From Devosia sp. 1566 (lineage in GTDB: Bacteria > Pseudomonadota > Alphaproteobacteria > Rhizobiales > Devosiaceae), in assembly GCF_004005995.1 (NCBI RefSeq), contig NZ_CP034767.1:1178001-1242000 (forward strand): a DNA stretch of 64,000 nt. The letters are read 5' to 3'. The position numbers were made by a program, and so were the translations under genes. The stretch's first letter is position 1, and the number at the start of each line of letters is the position of its first letter. Positions 35,115-44,955 of the stretch are shown one piece after another. The notes beneath the pieces were generated by a model. It did not search any database and was not told where the DNA came from. It saw only the letters and a list, made by a program, of their open reading frames with translations.

Positions 35115-36329
35115 ATGCGGGCAGCGCCGGGGTATCGAACACTCCTGGCGCTGCCTGCCCCCCGCTGGCTGGCGCTCGCGAGCCTGCCTGCCGACTTCGC
35201 CGACTGGCTCGATTACGCCGCAGTGGTGGCGCTCCTCGTCTTTACCTGGCAGCAAGGCCCACTCGCACTCGCCCTTTTTGCGCTTTGCCTGGCGCTCCCC
35301 TATCTCACTGCCGGGCCGGTGCTGGCCATCTATGTGGATCGCCTGCCGCTCCGGCGCGTCTTGTTCTGGAGCAATCTCGCCCGCGCCCTCGCCACCTCAG
35401 CCCTCCTGATCGCCCCGAACACGGCAGTTGTGCTCCTTTTGGTCTTCGTCCGCGGCTGCATCGACTCTGCCTTCAATCCCGCCCGCCAGTCCGCCATTCA
35501 GGCCTCCACCCCGGCCGACCTCCTGCCGCATGCCAATGCCCTCCACCACGCCATCAACCAGGGCTCCAAGATCCTCGGGCCGGCCTTGGGCGGGCTCTTG
35601 CTGACTGCGCTCTCGCCCCAGGGCGTCTTTGCCGTCAATGCCGGCTTCTCACTTCTTGCCGCGCTTCTCGTGCTCCCGCTGCAACTCGCCTCGCGCCAGC
35701 CCACCACCACCCCGGAACGCTTCTCGGTGGCGCTCCTCGCCGGAGTCAGCGAGTTCGGCCGCAGCCGCCTCTTGCTGACCGCCTTGGTGTTCTCCGCCAT
35801 CGCGTTCTTCGCGTTCTTTCTCTACGACACCTTTATTGCCCTGCTGCTCGATGATCTCGGTTATGGACCATCCGCCCTGGGTTTCTCGCTGGCTTGTTCC
35901 GGCCTTGGCGGGTTGTTGGGGGCCGTGCTGGCCGCCCGGATGCCTCCGGAGAACCCGCTCGCCAGCATGATCAGCGGCGCGCTCATAGCTGGGCTGGCGG
36001 TCGGTGCGCTCGGCCTTGGCGCCGCGCTCGAACTGGGCCTGCCGCTCCCGGCTTACCTCGCGCTGATGGCGGTTATGGGCGGCTCCACGGCTTTCATGCT
36101 CGTGCCCTATCGCACGATCATCCAGACTGAAACTCCGCCCGACCGCATCGCCCGCGTGTCGGCCGCGGGTGAGGCCGTTACCACCGCCATCATGCTGTCC
36201 GGGCCATTTGTCGGCAGCTTCATCGCCACCCTTTGGGGCAACGCCGCTGCGTTTATTGCCGGCGCCTGCGTGCTGCTTCTGCTCGCCTTTGCCGGCCTCG
36301 TCATTCTTGCACTCCGCCCCCGCCCGTGA
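35115..36329 (+). CDS. Major facilitator superfamily transporter
   Basis: A 404-residue protein with about 12 hydrophobic segments and an MFS-type loop 2-3 motif (DRLPLRRVLFWSN) plus FVRGCIDSAFNPARQSAIQA. The closest type is drug/multidrug antiporters of the MFS-3 group. It starts six bases after the gyrA stop and probably shares its transcript. The substrate is unknown. Confidence 0.82.
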   Translation: MRAAPGYRTLLALPAPRWLALASLPADFADWLDYAAVVALLVFTWQQGPLALALFALCLALPYLTAGPVLAIYVDRLPLRRVLFWSNLARALATSALLIAPNTAVVLLLVFVRGCIDSAFNPARQSAIQASTPADLLPHANALHHAINQGSKILGPALGGLLLTALSPQGVFAVNAGFSLLAALLVLPLQLASRQPTTTPERFSVALLAGVSEFGRSRLLLTALVFSAIAFFAFFLYDTFIALLLDDLGYGPSALGFSLACSGLGGLLGAVLAARMPPENPLASMISGALIAGLAVGALGLGAALELGLPLPAYLALMAVMGGSTAFMLVPYRTIIQTETPPDRIARVSAAGEAVTTAIMLSGPFVGSFIATLWGNAAAFIAGACVLLLLAFAGLVILALRPRP

Positions 36330-36359
36330 CACAAACCCCAAAACTGCGCGGAGGGGCAC

Positions 36360-36854
36360 ATGAGCAGGCTGGTAGGGTTTTATCCCGGATCGTTCGACCC
36401 GGTGACCAATGGCCATCTCGATGTGATCGAGCGCGCCTGCAAGCTGGTGGATACCCTGGTTGTCGCCGTTGGCATCAATCCGGGCAAGAAGTCGCCGCTC
36501 TTTGCCCATGCCGACCGACTGGCCTTGCTCAACCAGGTGCTCGCGCCCATCGGCAAGCGCACCGATACCGAGTTTCGTGTCGTTGATTTCTCCGGCCTCA
36601 TGGTCAATGCCGCCCGCGAACACGGCGCCAAGCTCATCATCCGCGGCCTGCGCGACACCACCGACTACAATTACGAGATGCAGATGGTGGGCATGAACGC
36701 CCAGATGGCGCCCGATCTGCAGACCGTCTTCCTGCCTTCCAGCCCGCCCGTGCGGCACATCTCGGCCACATTGGTGCGGCAAATTGCCGAAATGGGCGGC
36801 GATATCGCCGCCTTTGTTCCTCCCATTGTGCTCAAGGCTCTGCAATCCAGATGA
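36360..36854 (+). CDS. coaD: Pantetheine-phosphate adenylyltransferase
   Basis: A 164-residue enzyme that transfers AMP from ATP to 4'-phosphopantetheine in coenzyme A synthesis. The N-terminal YPGSFDPVTNGHLDVIERA contains the TxGH nucleotidyltransferase motif, and LIIRGLRDTTDYNYEMQM and LPSSPPVRHISATLVRQI are the classic CoaD segments. Length matches the family (about 160). Its stop overlaps the next gene by 4 bases (ATGA). Confidence 0.97.
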   Translation: MSRLVGFYPGSFDPVTNGHLDVIERACKLVDTLVVAVGINPGKKSPLFAHADRLALLNQVLAPIGKRTDTEFRVVDFSGLMVNAAREHGAKLIIRGLRDTTDYNYEMQMVGMNAQMAPDLQTVFLPSSPPVRHISATLVRQIAEMGGDIAAFVPPIVLKALQSR

Positions 36855-37420
36855 CCAATGCTTTTCGCCCGACTCGCCGCCTGTTCAGCGCCCTGGCGCT
36901 TGCCACTCTCGCCTTCGGCGCGGCTCCCGCCTTTGCCCAGGAAACGCCCAGCGGCACCCCGCACCTGCTGCTGACGCTTGAAGATGGCGTGGTCGATATC
37001 GAACTGCTGCCCGAGATTGCGCCCAAGCATGTCGAGCGCGTGGTCACCCTGACCAATGAGGGCTTCTACAATGGCCTCGTCTTTCACCGCGTGATCGAGG
37101 GCTTCATGGCCCAGACCGGCGATCCCACCGGCACCGGCATGGGCGGCTCGGAACTGCCCGACGTCGAAGCCGAGTTCAACAGCGAAAGCTTTGGCCGCGG
37201 CGTTGTGGGTGCTGCCCGCTCGCAGAACCCCAATTCCTTCAATTCCCAGTTCTTCATCACCACCGGCGATGCCTCGTTCCTTGACGGGCAATACACCGTG
37301 TTCGGCAAGGTCGTTTCCGGCATGGAAGCCGTGGACGCCCTCGAAAAAGGCCCAAAGTCGGCCAATGGCCAGGTCGAGAACCCCGACAAGATCGTCGAAG
37401 CCAAGATCGAATATAAGTAA
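36851..37420 (+). CDS. Periplasmic cyclophilin peptidyl-prolyl isomerase
   Basis: A 189-residue cyclophilin with a signal peptide (residues 1-32, LALATLAFGAAPAFAQ). The isomerase domain has FYNGLVFHRVIEGFMAQTGD (catalytic Arg), SQFFITTGDASFLDGQYTVFG and MEAVDALEKG. It corresponds to PpiA-type enzymes that help fold exported proteins. It overlaps coaD by 4 bases and is followed by its cytoplasmic paralogue. Confidence 0.93.
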   Translation: MTNAFRPTRRLFSALALATLAFGAAPAFAQETPSGTPHLLLTLEDGVVDIELLPEIAPKHVERVVTLTNEGFYNGLVFHRVIEGFMAQTGDPTGTGMGGSELPDVEAEFNSESFGRGVVGAARSQNPNSFNSQFFITTGDASFLDGQYTVFGKVVSGMEAVDALEKGPKSANGQVENPDKIVEAKIEYK

Positions 37421-37459
37421 CTCGAACCGGGCTGCCCCTTCGGGCCTCCACGCACGCGA

Positions 37460-37496
37460 TGTCATCCCGGCCTCGAGCCGGGATCCATCCTGAGAC
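37460..37496. repeat. Dispersed palindromic repeat, copy 2
   Basis: TGTCATCCCGGCCTCGAGCC followed by GGGATCCATCCTGAGAC; the second copy of the element at 5665-5701. The core CCCGGC-CTCGA-GCCGGG is a perfect 6-bp inverted repeat. It lies between the two cyclophilin genes. Confidence 0.65.
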
Positions 37497-37592
37497 CCAT
37501 CACCACGGCAGCGCCGCGTGAACCGTCAGGCGGTTGCACCCGCCGCCCAATGCCCTTACATCCCGCCCCATCAATCAACGAAAGCGAAAACC

Positions 37593-38072
37593 ATGGCCGA
37601 TTACGCCGATCCCGAAAACACCCTCGTCATTGACACCACCAAGGGCGAAGTCGTTATCCAGATGCGCCCGGACCTCGCCCCCAACCACGTCGCCCACATC
37701 AAGAAGCTGGCGCGTGAAGGCTTTTACGACGGCATCGTCTTCCACCGCGTGATCGAGGGCTTCATGGCTCAGACCGGCTGCCCCCGCGGCACCGGCACCG
37801 GCGGCTCCAAGTACCCGGACCTTAAGCAGGAATTCAACAACGAGCCCCACGTCCGCGGCACCGTTTCCATGGCCCGCGCCCAAAGCCCTGACAGCGCCAA
37901 TTCGCAGTTCTTCATCTGCTTTGACGACGCGTCCTTCCTCAACAAGCAATACACCGTCTGGGGCCAGGTCATTTCCGGCATGGAAAACGTCGACCAGATC
38001 AAGCGCGGCGAACCCGTCCAGAACCCCGACAAGATGAACTCCGTCAAAGTCGCCGCCGACATCGCCGCCTAA
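37593..38072 (+). CDS. ppiB: Cytoplasmic cyclophilin peptidyl-prolyl isomerase
   Basis: A 159-residue cyclophilin without a signal peptide. FYDGIVFHRVIEGFMAQTG, SANSQFFICFDDASFLNKQY and TVWGQVISGMENVDQIKRGE are the family blocks. The ATG at 37593 was chosen because the family N-terminus (DPENTLVIDTTKG) follows it; an upstream in-frame start would add unrelated residues. A terminator lies 22 bases after its stop. Adjacent tandem cyclophilins are usual in Rhizobiales. Confidence 0.92.
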   Translation: MADYADPENTLVIDTTKGEVVIQMRPDLAPNHVAHIKKLAREGFYDGIVFHRVIEGFMAQTGCPRGTGTGGSKYPDLKQEFNNEPHVRGTVSMARAQSPDSANSQFFICFDDASFLNKQYTVWGQVISGMENVDQIKRGEPVQNPDKMNSVKVAADIAA

Positions 38073-38094
38073 GCATTTTTCTTGACCAACTTCC

Positions 38095-38122
38095 ACGGGC
38101 GCCCCACCAGGGCGCCCGTTTT
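38095..38122 (+). terminator. Terminator of the cyclophilin gene
   Basis: ACGGGCGCC and GGCGCCCGT form a 9-bp stem followed by TTTTG. Confidence 0.75.
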
Positions 38123-38172
38123 GTGTCTGCAGCCTCGCTTCCAGCCCCAAGTACCACCCTCGGTGCTCTTGC

Positions 38173-38665
38173 CTCCCTCCCCCTTATGGGGAGGGCCGGG
38201 GAGGGGGTCGCCGTGCTGTTGCCCCGATCCCTCTGATGCCGATAGCCGCACAAGCACCTATCTCAGCGCCATCGTCTCCCTCCCCCTTGAGGGGAGGGAT
38301 CAAGGGTGGGGGTTCAGGCCGTGCCGCAAGCTCGGTGTTGAGGTTTGCTCCAGGACAAAAAGAAAGTTCCAAACCCACCACACTCAGCGCTGTGTCCTCC
38401 CTCCGTCTTGAGGGGAGGGCCGGGGAGGGCGCCGCCGTGCTGTTGCACCGATCCCTCTGATGCCGATAGCTGCACAAGCACCTATCTCAGTGCCGTCGTC
38501 TCCCTCCCCCTTGAGGGGAGGGATCAAGGGTGGGGGTTCAGGCCGTGCGGCAAGTTCGGTGTTGAGGTTTGCCCCATCACAAACAGGACGTTCCCCCACC
38601 CACCACCCTCAGTGCTCATTCTCCCTCCCCCTTGAGGGGAGGGATGGAGGGTGGGGTGCCGGCCG
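38173..38665. repeat. 224-bp tandem repeat array with G/C-rich palindromes
   Basis: Units start at 38173, 38397 and 38621 with CTCCCTCC, giving an exact 224-bp period twice; the third unit is cut after about 45 bases. Each unit contains hairpins of the type CTCCCTCCCCCTTGAGGGGA and a shared block GATCCCTCTGATGCCGATAG. Copies are not identical. The array fills the gap between the cyclophilin gene and queA. Reading frames through it are repeat artefacts. Confidence 0.85.
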
Positions 38666-38746
38666 TCCCGCGAACCGGGTTCCTGTGGCACCCCCGCGAC
38701 GCCCAACACCCTTCCGCCCCCCCCACCCCCATGCTAATCCCCCCGC

Positions 38747-39808
38747 ATGCGCGTTTCCGATTTTGATTTCGAGCTCCCCGAAAGCTCCATCGCCCTCCAC
38801 CCAGCCGAACCCCGCGACTCCGCGCGCCTGCTGGTCGTGGACCCGCAGCACGGCCTTTCCGACCGCCACATCCCCGATCTGCTTAACCTCCTCCACCCCG
38901 GCGATGTTCTCGTCGTCAACGACACCCGCGTCCTGCCGGCCGAACTGCGCGGCACCCGCATCCGCGGCGACAACCGCGCCTCCGTCTCCTTCAACCTCCA
39001 CAAGCGCGACGATGCCAGCACCTGGCGCGCCTTCGCCCGCCCCGCCAAGCGCCTCGCCCTCGGCGACCAGCTCGAGCTGGGCAATGGCCAAACCGAGCCG
39101 CTCCGCGCCACCGTTGCGGGCAAGGGCGATGGCGGCGAAATCATCCTCCGCTTCGCCCTCAGTGGCGCTCAGCTCGATGAAGCGATCAAGTCCCATGGCG
39201 CCATGCCGCTGCCCCCCTATATCGGGGCCAAGCGCGCGCTCGAGGAGCGCGACAAGACCGACTACCAGACCGTTTATGCCGCCGAAGACGGTGCCGTGGC
39301 GGCTCCCACCGCCGGGCTCCATTTCACCCAGGACCTGCTCGACCGCCTTGAGGCCAAGGGCGTCACCATCGAGCGCGTGACCCTTCATGTCGGCGCCGGC
39401 ACCTTCCTGCCCATGAAGGCGGAAGACACCGAAGACCATGTGATGCATGCCGAATGGGGCGAGATCGACGCCCCGACCGTCGAGCGCATCCTTGCCGCCA
39501 AGCGCGCCGGCGGCCGCGTGGTCGCCGTGGGCACCACAAGCCTGCGCCTCCTTGAGTCAGCCGCCCGCCCCACCGGCACGCTCGCCCCCTTTGTGGGCGA
39601 TACCGACATCTTCATCACCCCGGGCTTTCAGTTCCGCTGCGTCGATCTGCTGATGACCAATTTCCACCTGCCCAAATCGACCCTCTTCATGCTGGTCAGC
39701 GCCTTTAGCGGGCTCGACACCATGCAGGCCGCCTATCGCCACGCCATCGACACCGGCTATCGCTTTTATTCCTACGGCGACTCATCGCTGCTGCTGCGAG
39801 CGCAATAG
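38747..39808 (+). CDS. queA: S-adenosylmethionine:tRNA ribosyltransferase-isomerase
   Basis: A 353-residue QueA that adds the epoxycyclopentane ring of queuosine to tRNA. Typical segments: [54 protein letters not shown] and [19 protein letters not shown]. It is followed by tgt, which performs the preceding step. No strong ribosome site is visible before the ATG. Confidence 0.96.
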   Translation: MRVSDFDFELPESSIALHPAEPRDSARLLVVDPQHGLSDRHIPDLLNLLHPGDVLVVNDTRVLPAELRGTRIRGDNRASVSFNLHKRDDASTWRAFARPAKRLALGDQLELGNGQTEPLRATVAGKGDGGEIILRFALSGAQLDEAIKSHGAMPLPPYIGAKRALEERDKTDYQTVYAAEDGAVAAPTAGLHFTQDLLDRLEAKGVTIERVTLHVGAGTFLPMKAEDTEDHVMHAEWGEIDAPTVERILAAKRAGGRVVAVGTTSLRLLESAARPTGTLAPFVGDTDIFITPGFQFRCVDLLMTNFHLPKSTLFMLVSAFSGLDTMQAAYRHAIDTGYRFYSYGDSSLLLRAQ

Positions 39809-39862
39809 TGCTCGCCCGAGTTCCACGCCCCTCTTGCTGCAGGCTCGACCAGAATTAGCGCC

Positions 39863-39960
39863 TCACCCTAAGGGCAATCGGGAATTTCGAACCCCTTGCT
39901 CTTCAGCTTCCGTAGCCCTCATGGTGAGGCGGGAGCGCAGCGACCCTCGAACCACGAGGG
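39863..39960. repeat. Inverted-repeat element between queA and tgt
   Basis: CCTCACCCTAAGGG and CCCTCATGGTGAGG are related as an imperfect inverted repeat (11 of 14) about 50 bases apart, followed by CGAACCACGAGGGCG. Such CCCTCA(T)GGTGAGG palindromes are common dispersed repeats in this order. No gene is in the gap. Confidence 0.45.
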
Positions 39961-40017
39961 CGTGGCACGACGACGGGCTCTTCCCACTCGCAGTTCAACC
40001 CACTACAACCCAGCGCC

Positions 40018-41145
40018 ATGAAACAGGTCACCTTCACCCTTGCTGCCACCGACGGCGCCGCCCGCCGGGGCCGCATCGATACGCCCCGCGGCGATATCCA
40101 GACGCCCGCCTTCATGCCCGTGGGCACGGTCGGCACCGTCAAGGCCATGTATCCCGACCAGGTGCGGGAAACCGGCGCTGATATTCTCCTCGGCAACACC
40201 TATCACCTGATGCTGCGCCCCGGCGCCGAGCGCGTCGCGGCGCTGGGTGGCCTGCACGACTTCATGGATTGGCAGCGCCCCATCCTCACCGATAGCGGTG
40301 GCTTTCAGGTCATGTCGCTGGCCCAGCTGCGCAAGCTGACCGAACAGGGCGTCACCTTCAAATCCCATATCGATGGCTCCGCCCACCAGCTCACCCCCGA
40401 GCGCTCGATCGAGATCCAGACGCTCCTCGACAGCGACATCATCATGCAGCTCGACGAGTGCATTGCGCTCCCCGCCGAGTACAAGGAGATGGAGCGCGCC
40501 ATGGAGCTGTCCCTGCGCTGGGCCGACCGCTCCAAGACCGCCTTCAATAATCAGGCCAATCGCGCCCTCTTCGGCATCGTTCAGGGCGGCGATTCCGCCG
40601 AACTCCGCGCCCGCTCCGCCGCCGGCCTCCGCAGCATCGGCTTTGATGGCTATGCCGTCGGCGGCCTCGCCGTCGGCGAGCCGCAGGAAGTGATGTTCCG
40701 CGTCCTCGACGAAATCACCCCCGAACTGCCCACCGACCGTCCACGCTATCTGATGGGCGTCGGCAAGCCCGACGACATCCTGGGCGCCATCGGCCGGGGC
40801 ATCGACATGTTCGATTGCGTCCACCCCACCCGCGCCGGCCGCCACGGCCATGTCTACACGCGCTTTGGCGTCATCAACCTCAAGAACGCGCGCCACAAGG
40901 ATGACCCTCGTCCCATCGACGAGCAGTCTCCCAACCGCAATTGCCGCCGCTGGAGCAGAGCCTATCTTCACCATCTGGTGCGGACGGAGGAAATTTTGGG
41001 GGCCATGATCCTTTCGCAGATCAATCTGGCCTACTATCAAGAACTGGTGAGTGGTGCTCGCGTGGCAATCGAGGCGGGTCGGTTCGCCGATTTTGCCGCC
41101 GAAACTCGCGCTGCTTGGGCGGCGGGCGATCTGCCGGTTATTTGA
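40018..41145 (+). CDS. tgt: tRNA-guanine transglycosylase
   Basis: A 375-residue TGT that exchanges guanine 34 for preQ1 in tRNAs. Catalytic and binding segments are present: [32 protein letters not shown] and [19 protein letters not shown]. The zinc region differs from the classic C-x-C-x2-[21 protein letters not shown] keeps only one Cys (C309) before the LHH. Length and context (after queA) are normal. See the separate finding on the zinc site. Confidence 0.95.
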   Translation: MKQVTFTLAATDGAARRGRIDTPRGDIQTPAFMPVGTVGTVKAMYPDQVRETGADILLGNTYHLMLRPGAERVAALGGLHDFMDWQRPILTDSGGFQVMSLAQLRKLTEQGVTFKSHIDGSAHQLTPERSIEIQTLLDSDIIMQLDECIALPAEYKEMERAMELSLRWADRSKTAFNNQANRALFGIVQGGDSAELRARSAAGLRSIGFDGYAVGGLAVGEPQEVMFRVLDEITPELPTDRPRYLMGVGKPDDILGAIGRGIDMFDCVHPTRAGRHGHVYTRFGVINLKNARHKDDPRPIDEQSPNRNCRRWSRAYLHHLVRTEEILGAMILSQINLAYYQELVSGARVAIEAGRFADFAAETRAAWAAGDLPVI

Positions 41146-41167
41146 CGTTCAGAAAGGGTTCATTTTC

Positions 41168-42817
41168 ATGGCGAAATCAGGGCGCAAGGCCAGCTTCACC
41201 GACCTCGGCAAGCATCGCAAGCGGCTTGAAACCCAGCCCATGCGGCTGCAATTCGCCGAGGATCCCAACCGCTTTGAGCGCTTTTCCGCCCGTGCGGGCG
41301 ACCTGCTGCTCGACTACAGCAAGAACCGCATCGACGAAGAAGCCATGGCCGCGCTCTTCGACCTCGCCCGCGCCGCAGGCCTCGAAGAGCGCCGCACCCA
41401 GATGTGCGAGGGCGAGCATATCAACCTCACTGAGAACCGCGCGGTCATGCACATGGCCCTGCGATATCAAGGGGACAGGCCTGTTCCTGTCGATGGCAAG
41501 GACGTCATGCCGGACGTGCGCGCAGTGCTTGCGGCCATCAAGACCTACACCGACGCCATCCGCTCCGGCGAGATCCGCAGCCATACCGGCGAGCAATTCA
41601 CCGATGTCGTCAATATCGGTATCGGCGGCTCCGACCTCGGCCCCGCCATGGTGACCCTCGCGCTCGAGCCCTATACCCGTCCCGACTTGCGCGCGCACTA
41701 CGTCTCCAATGTCGATGGCGCCCATATTCACGACACGCTCAAGCGCCTCAACCCGGGGACAACGCTTTTTATCGTTGCCTCCAAGACCTTTACCACCGAC
41801 GAGACCATGACCAATGCAGGCTCCGCCCGCAAATGGCTGGCCGAATCGCTGGGCGAGGAAGCCGTCCCCAGCCACTTCGCCGCCGTTTCCACCAACATCC
41901 CCGCCTGCGCCGCCTTCGGCATCCAAGAGGATCGCATCTTTGGTTTCTGGGACTGGGTCGGCGGTCGTTATTCCGTCTGGTCGGCCATCGGCCTACCGAT
42001 CGCCCTTGCCGTCGGTTACGACCATTTCTCCGCGTTCCTGAGCGGTGCCGACGCCATGGACCAGCACTTCCTCTCCGCCCCACTTGAGAAAAACCTGCCT
42101 GTTATCATGGGTTTGCTGGGTGTTTGGTACCGCAATGTCTGGGGCTTCTCCACTCACGCCGTCTTGCCCTATGACCAGCGCCTGTCGCGGTTTCCCGCGT
42201 ATCTGCAGCAGCAGGACATGGAATCCAACGGCAAATCGGTGACCCTGAGCGGCAAGCCCGTGGCGTGGTCCACCGGCCCCATCGTTTGGGGTGAGCCGGG
42301 CACCAATGGCCAGCACGCCTTTTACCAGCTGATCCACCAAGGCACCGATGTCGTGCCCGCCGACTTCCTCGTTGCTGCCCGCCCACACGAGTCCATGCCG
42401 CCCCACCACGCCAAGCTCGTGGCCAATGTGCTGGCGCAGTCCGAAGCGCTGATGCTGGGCAAGACCGAAGAAGAGGTTGTGGCTGAACTCAAGGCACAGG
42501 GCCTCGACAAAAAAGCGATCAAATCTTTGGCTCCGCACAAGATTTTCCCGGGCAACCGGCCATCCAACACCTTGTTTTATCCCCAGCTCACCCCCGAAAT
42601 GTTGGGCTCGCTCGTCGCTCTTTACGAGCACAAGGTCTTCACCCAAGGTGTGATCTGGAACGTCAACTCCTATGACCAGTGGGGCGTCGAGCTTGGCAAG
42701 CAACTCGCCAAGGCGCTGTTGCCCAAGGTTGAAGGCACTGCCGGCGCCGACGGGCATGACAGCTCCACCCAGGGCCTGCTCGCCTATTTCCATGCCAACA
42801 AGGGTGGATCGGCATGA
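41168..42817 (+). CDS. pgi: Glucose-6-phosphate isomerase
   Basis: A 549-residue PGI interconverting glucose-6-phosphate and fructose-6-phosphate. Marks: [32 protein letters not shown] (sugar phosphate loop), [20 protein letters not shown] (signature 1) and [15 protein letters not shown] (signature 2). The ATG at 41168 was chosen because the family N-terminus begins there and AAAGGG precedes it. The stop overlaps map by 4 bases. Confidence 0.96.
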   Translation: MAKSGRKASFTDLGKHRKRLETQPMRLQFAEDPNRFERFSARAGDLLLDYSKNRIDEEAMAALFDLARAAGLEERRTQMCEGEHINLTENRAVMHMALRYQGDRPVPVDGKDVMPDVRAVLAAIKTYTDAIRSGEIRSHTGEQFTDVVNIGIGGSDLGPAMVTLALEPYTRPDLRAHYVSNVDGAHIHDTLKRLNPGTTLFIVASKTFTTDETMTNAGSARKWLAESLGEEAVPSHFAAVSTNIPACAAFGIQEDRIFGFWDWVGGRYSVWSAIGLPIALAVGYDHFSAFLSGADAMDQHFLSAPLEKNLPVIMGLLGVWYRNVWGFSTHAVLPYDQRLSRFPAYLQQQDMESNGKSVTLSGKPVAWSTGPIVWGEPGTNGQHAFYQLIHQGTDVVPADFLVAARPHESMPPHHAKLVANVLAQSEALMLGKTEEEVVAELKAQGLDKKAIKSLAPHKIFPGNRPSNTLFYPQLTPEMLGSLVALYEHKVFTQGVIWNVNSYDQWGVELGKQLAKALLPKVEGTAGADGHDSSTQGLLAYFHANKGGSA

Positions 42818-43569
42818 CCGTCAGCACCGAAGAGCAGCTGCAAGCCCTCAAGGAAATCGGCCGCATCTGTGCAATCACCCGCGACGCAATGAGCTCGGCC
42901 ATGCGGCCGGGCATGACCACGGCCGAGCTGGACGACATCGGCCGCGCCGTTCTCACTGAGCATGGCGCGCGCTCGGCACCCGAGATCACCTATGAGTTCC
43001 CCGGCGCCACTTGCATTTCCGTCAACGAGGAAATCGCCCACGGCATCCCCGGCACGCGCGTCCTGCGGGAGGGCGACCTCGTCAATATCGACGTCTCGGC
43101 CGAAAAGAACGGCGTTTTTGCCGATACTGGCGCGTCCTTCGTGCTGGGCAAGGGGGACGCCCGGCTCGATGCCCTTTGCCGCGACGGCAAGAAGGCGATG
43201 TGGGCCGGCATCCGCACCGTCAAGCCCGGCGCCGGGTTCAACGAGATCGGCAATGCCATCGGCAAGTTCGCGAAGAAAGGCGGCTACACCCTGATCCGCA
43301 ATCTCGCCAGCCACGGCGTGGGTGATAGCCTGCACGACGAACCCGGTGAAATCGCCACCTGGCCGGACCGCTCCGAACGCCGCCGCATCACCAATGGCTT
43401 GGTGTTCACCATCGAGCCTTTCCTGTCGCTCGGTGGCCGCTGGGCGGAGCAGAAATCCGAAGACGACGAATGGACGCTGGTCAGCAAACCGTCGGCCCCC
43501 TGCGTGCAATATGAGCATACAGTGGTAGCCACGCCCCGCGGTGCGCTGGTGGTGACGCTGGCCGCCTAA
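42814..43569 (+). CDS. map: Type I methionine aminopeptidase
   Basis: A 251-residue enzyme removing N-terminal Met from nascent proteins. Metal ligands are visible in the family blocks: [20 protein letters not shown] (two Asp), [13 protein letters not shown] (His) and [14 protein letters not shown] (Glu), with a final Glu in [10 protein letters not shown]. It starts within the pgi stop codon (ATGA), so translation is likely coupled. Confidence 0.94.
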   Translation: MTVSTEEQLQALKEIGRICAITRDAMSSAMRPGMTTAELDDIGRAVLTEHGARSAPEITYEFPGATCISVNEEIAHGIPGTRVLREGDLVNIDVSAEKNGVFADTGASFVLGKGDARLDALCRDGKKAMWAGIRTVKPGAGFNEIGNAIGKFAKKGGYTLIRNLASHGVGDSLHDEPGEIATWPDRSERRRITNGLVFTIEPFLSLGGRWAEQKSEDDEWTLVSKPSAPCVQYEHTVVATPRGALVVTLAA

Positions 43570-43571
43570 GC

Positions 43572-44099
43572 CTATACGGCGTTCAGGATCATCGGGGCAG
43601 CGAGGATAGCAGCAATTGCCACCAGAAACCGCAGATTGCCCAGCGCTCGCAGCGACGCCATGCTGAGAATTGTCGACAGCGCGGCGAATGCAGCTAGCGC
43701 AATCGCCATTGGCAGTAGCCCAGCTGTGGATATCGCCGCGCCGTCCGTGAGTTGCTCATAGGCCGTCTGCCCGGCCCAGCAACCAAGCAGGGCCACGATC
43801 AGCACCGTCATGGCCTTCGCCGCGATCAAAAGGGCCAGATCGATCGTCTGGCTCGCCAGCAACAGGGCCACGCCGCTGGCACTGACATGGGCCGCGACCA
43901 GGATCACGAACAACCGCGGATCCGCCAGCAGCGGCACCATTCCAGGAGGAGACGCGAGGGGCAGGTTGCCGATGAGTGACAGGTCGCCGCCGTAGCGCCT
44001 CAGCAGCAGGATGACATACAGCATGACCAAGGTGCCGACGGCGAAAACAAGCGCCGTCGCCACCCAGACTTTGATCAGTTCGATATTTTCCTGCGACAC
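43572..44099 (-). CDS. Hypothetical membrane protein
   Basis: A 175-residue protein with four or five hydrophobic segments (about 10-32, 60-80, 88-110, 120-145 and 155-172). GTG start, without a strong ribosome site. No recognised family; the sequence is Ala/Leu-rich and lacks charged motifs in the membrane segments. It is convergent with map with only 2 bases between stops. Confidence 0.6.
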   Translation of the reverse strand: MSQENIELIKVWVATALVFAVGTLVMLYVILLLRRYGGDLSLIGNLPLASPPGMVPLLADPRLFVILVAAHVSASGVALLLASQTIDLALLIAAKAMTVLIVALLGCWAGQTAYEQLTDGAAISTAGLLPMAIALAAFAALSTILSMASLRALGNLRFLVAIAAILAAPMILNAV

Positions 44100-44209
44100 G
44101 GAGAAGTCCGGCTGATGGAGGGATGCTGATCGAAGTGCCGATCAATACCCGCCCAGCTCTAGCAGCCGAATCTCACCGCGAGGTAAAGCGCGGCTCTGGT
44201 AGGCTGCCG

Positions 44210-44380
44210 CTACTGGCCACCCGGATTGGAGGGGCCTTCGGATTCGCCGGCTTCGACATTTTCGAGTTCAGTATTTCCCGCGCCGCCGCTGGGAGCCTGG
44301 TTCACACCGGTAAACACCAATGTTGCCACCGCAATGATAACCACAACAACAATGATCGCCCCGATCACACGCCTGTTCAT
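44210..44380 (-). CDS. Small single-pass membrane protein, 56 residues
   Basis: A reading frame from ATG 44380 (AAAGG seven bases ahead) to TAG 44210-44212. The product starts MNRRVIGAIIVVVVIIAVAT, a short positive N-terminus and one transmembrane helix (residues 5-24), followed by an acidic Gly/Glu/Ser-rich tail ending NPGGQ. N-in topology is expected. No family recognised. Confidence 0.65.
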   Translation of the reverse strand: MNRRVIGAIIVVVVIIAVATLVFTGVNQAPSGGAGNTELENVEAGESEGPSNPGGQ

Positions 44381-44464
44381 GCACATGCCTTTCTGCTTGT
44401 TGTCGACACAACGGGAAACGAGCGTTCAAGTTTCCTGCGCCGCAAATCAAGGCTGCCAAAACAC

Positions 44465-44701
44465 TTAGCCTTCAAGCAACCCCGGGGGCAGGGTGCCGAG
44501 CCGAACCAGCACGCGGGGCTCGTCATAGGTGTCGGTTTCGATGTCGACTTCCTGGGAAAACGCAATGACCCCAGCGCGTGAAGGGGCCAGCCGTTCGGCT
44601 GTCAACAAGGCCTTGTCCCCGCTCTTGACCTGCTGCACCGGCTCGGCCACGAGCTTTTTGCCGACCTGCTTGAACGCCTGCACCAGATACATCGTCGCCA
44701 C
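44465..44701 (-). CDS. Conserved-looking small hypothetical protein
   Basis: A 78-residue protein with a GTG start preceded by GGAGG at 5 bases (an ATG three codons in is the alternative). The sequence VQAFKQVGKKLVAEPVQQVK then DKALLTAERLAPSRAGVIAF and DEPRVLVRLGTLPPGL looks like a compact alpha/beta fold. No family is recognised by eye. The preceding tRNA-Lys gene is on the same strand. Confidence 0.6.
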   Translation of the reverse strand: MATMYLVQAFKQVGKKLVAEPVQQVKSGDKALLTAERLAPSRAGVIAFSQEVDIETDTYDEPRVLVRLGTLPPGLLEG

Positions 44702-44812
44702 GCACGCCTCCGTTCAATGAGCACGTCCACGCGCGCCAAACACATTGCGCCTAGCCCTTCGGCTCTGCACACCGAGCTTAACTCAGCATATAAGTGACGT
44801 GGATAAGAAAGA

Positions 44813-44887
44813 TGGTATGCCGGGAGGGGGTCGAACCCTCGACCATTCGATTAAAAGTCGAATGCTCTACCACTGAGCTACCGGCAC
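44813..44887 (-). tRNA. tRNA-Lys (TTT)
   Basis: A cloverleaf of 72 bases plus an encoded CCA. Acceptor stem GTGCCGG/CCGGCAT, D-loop region TAGCTCAGTGGTAGAGC, anticodon loop CTTTTAA with anticodon TTT, T arm GAGGGTTCGACCCCCTC. Discriminator A. Confidence 0.95.
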
Positions 44888-44955
44888 AAACCAAAGGGGA
44901 CGCCTTGCGGCGTTGCGGCGGAACATAGTCAGTGGCTGCCCGCTGTCAACCGCAA

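Noticed and set aside
32919..35255. A 778-residue open frame antisense to gyrA
   Set aside because: Low-complexity Gly/Asp/Glu/Arg-rich product with no family features; a shadow of GC-rich codon use in gyrA.
38173..38665. Possible CRISPR array
   Set aside because: The period is 224 bp with diverged copies and internal palindromes; there are no short identical repeats with unique spacers and no cas genes.
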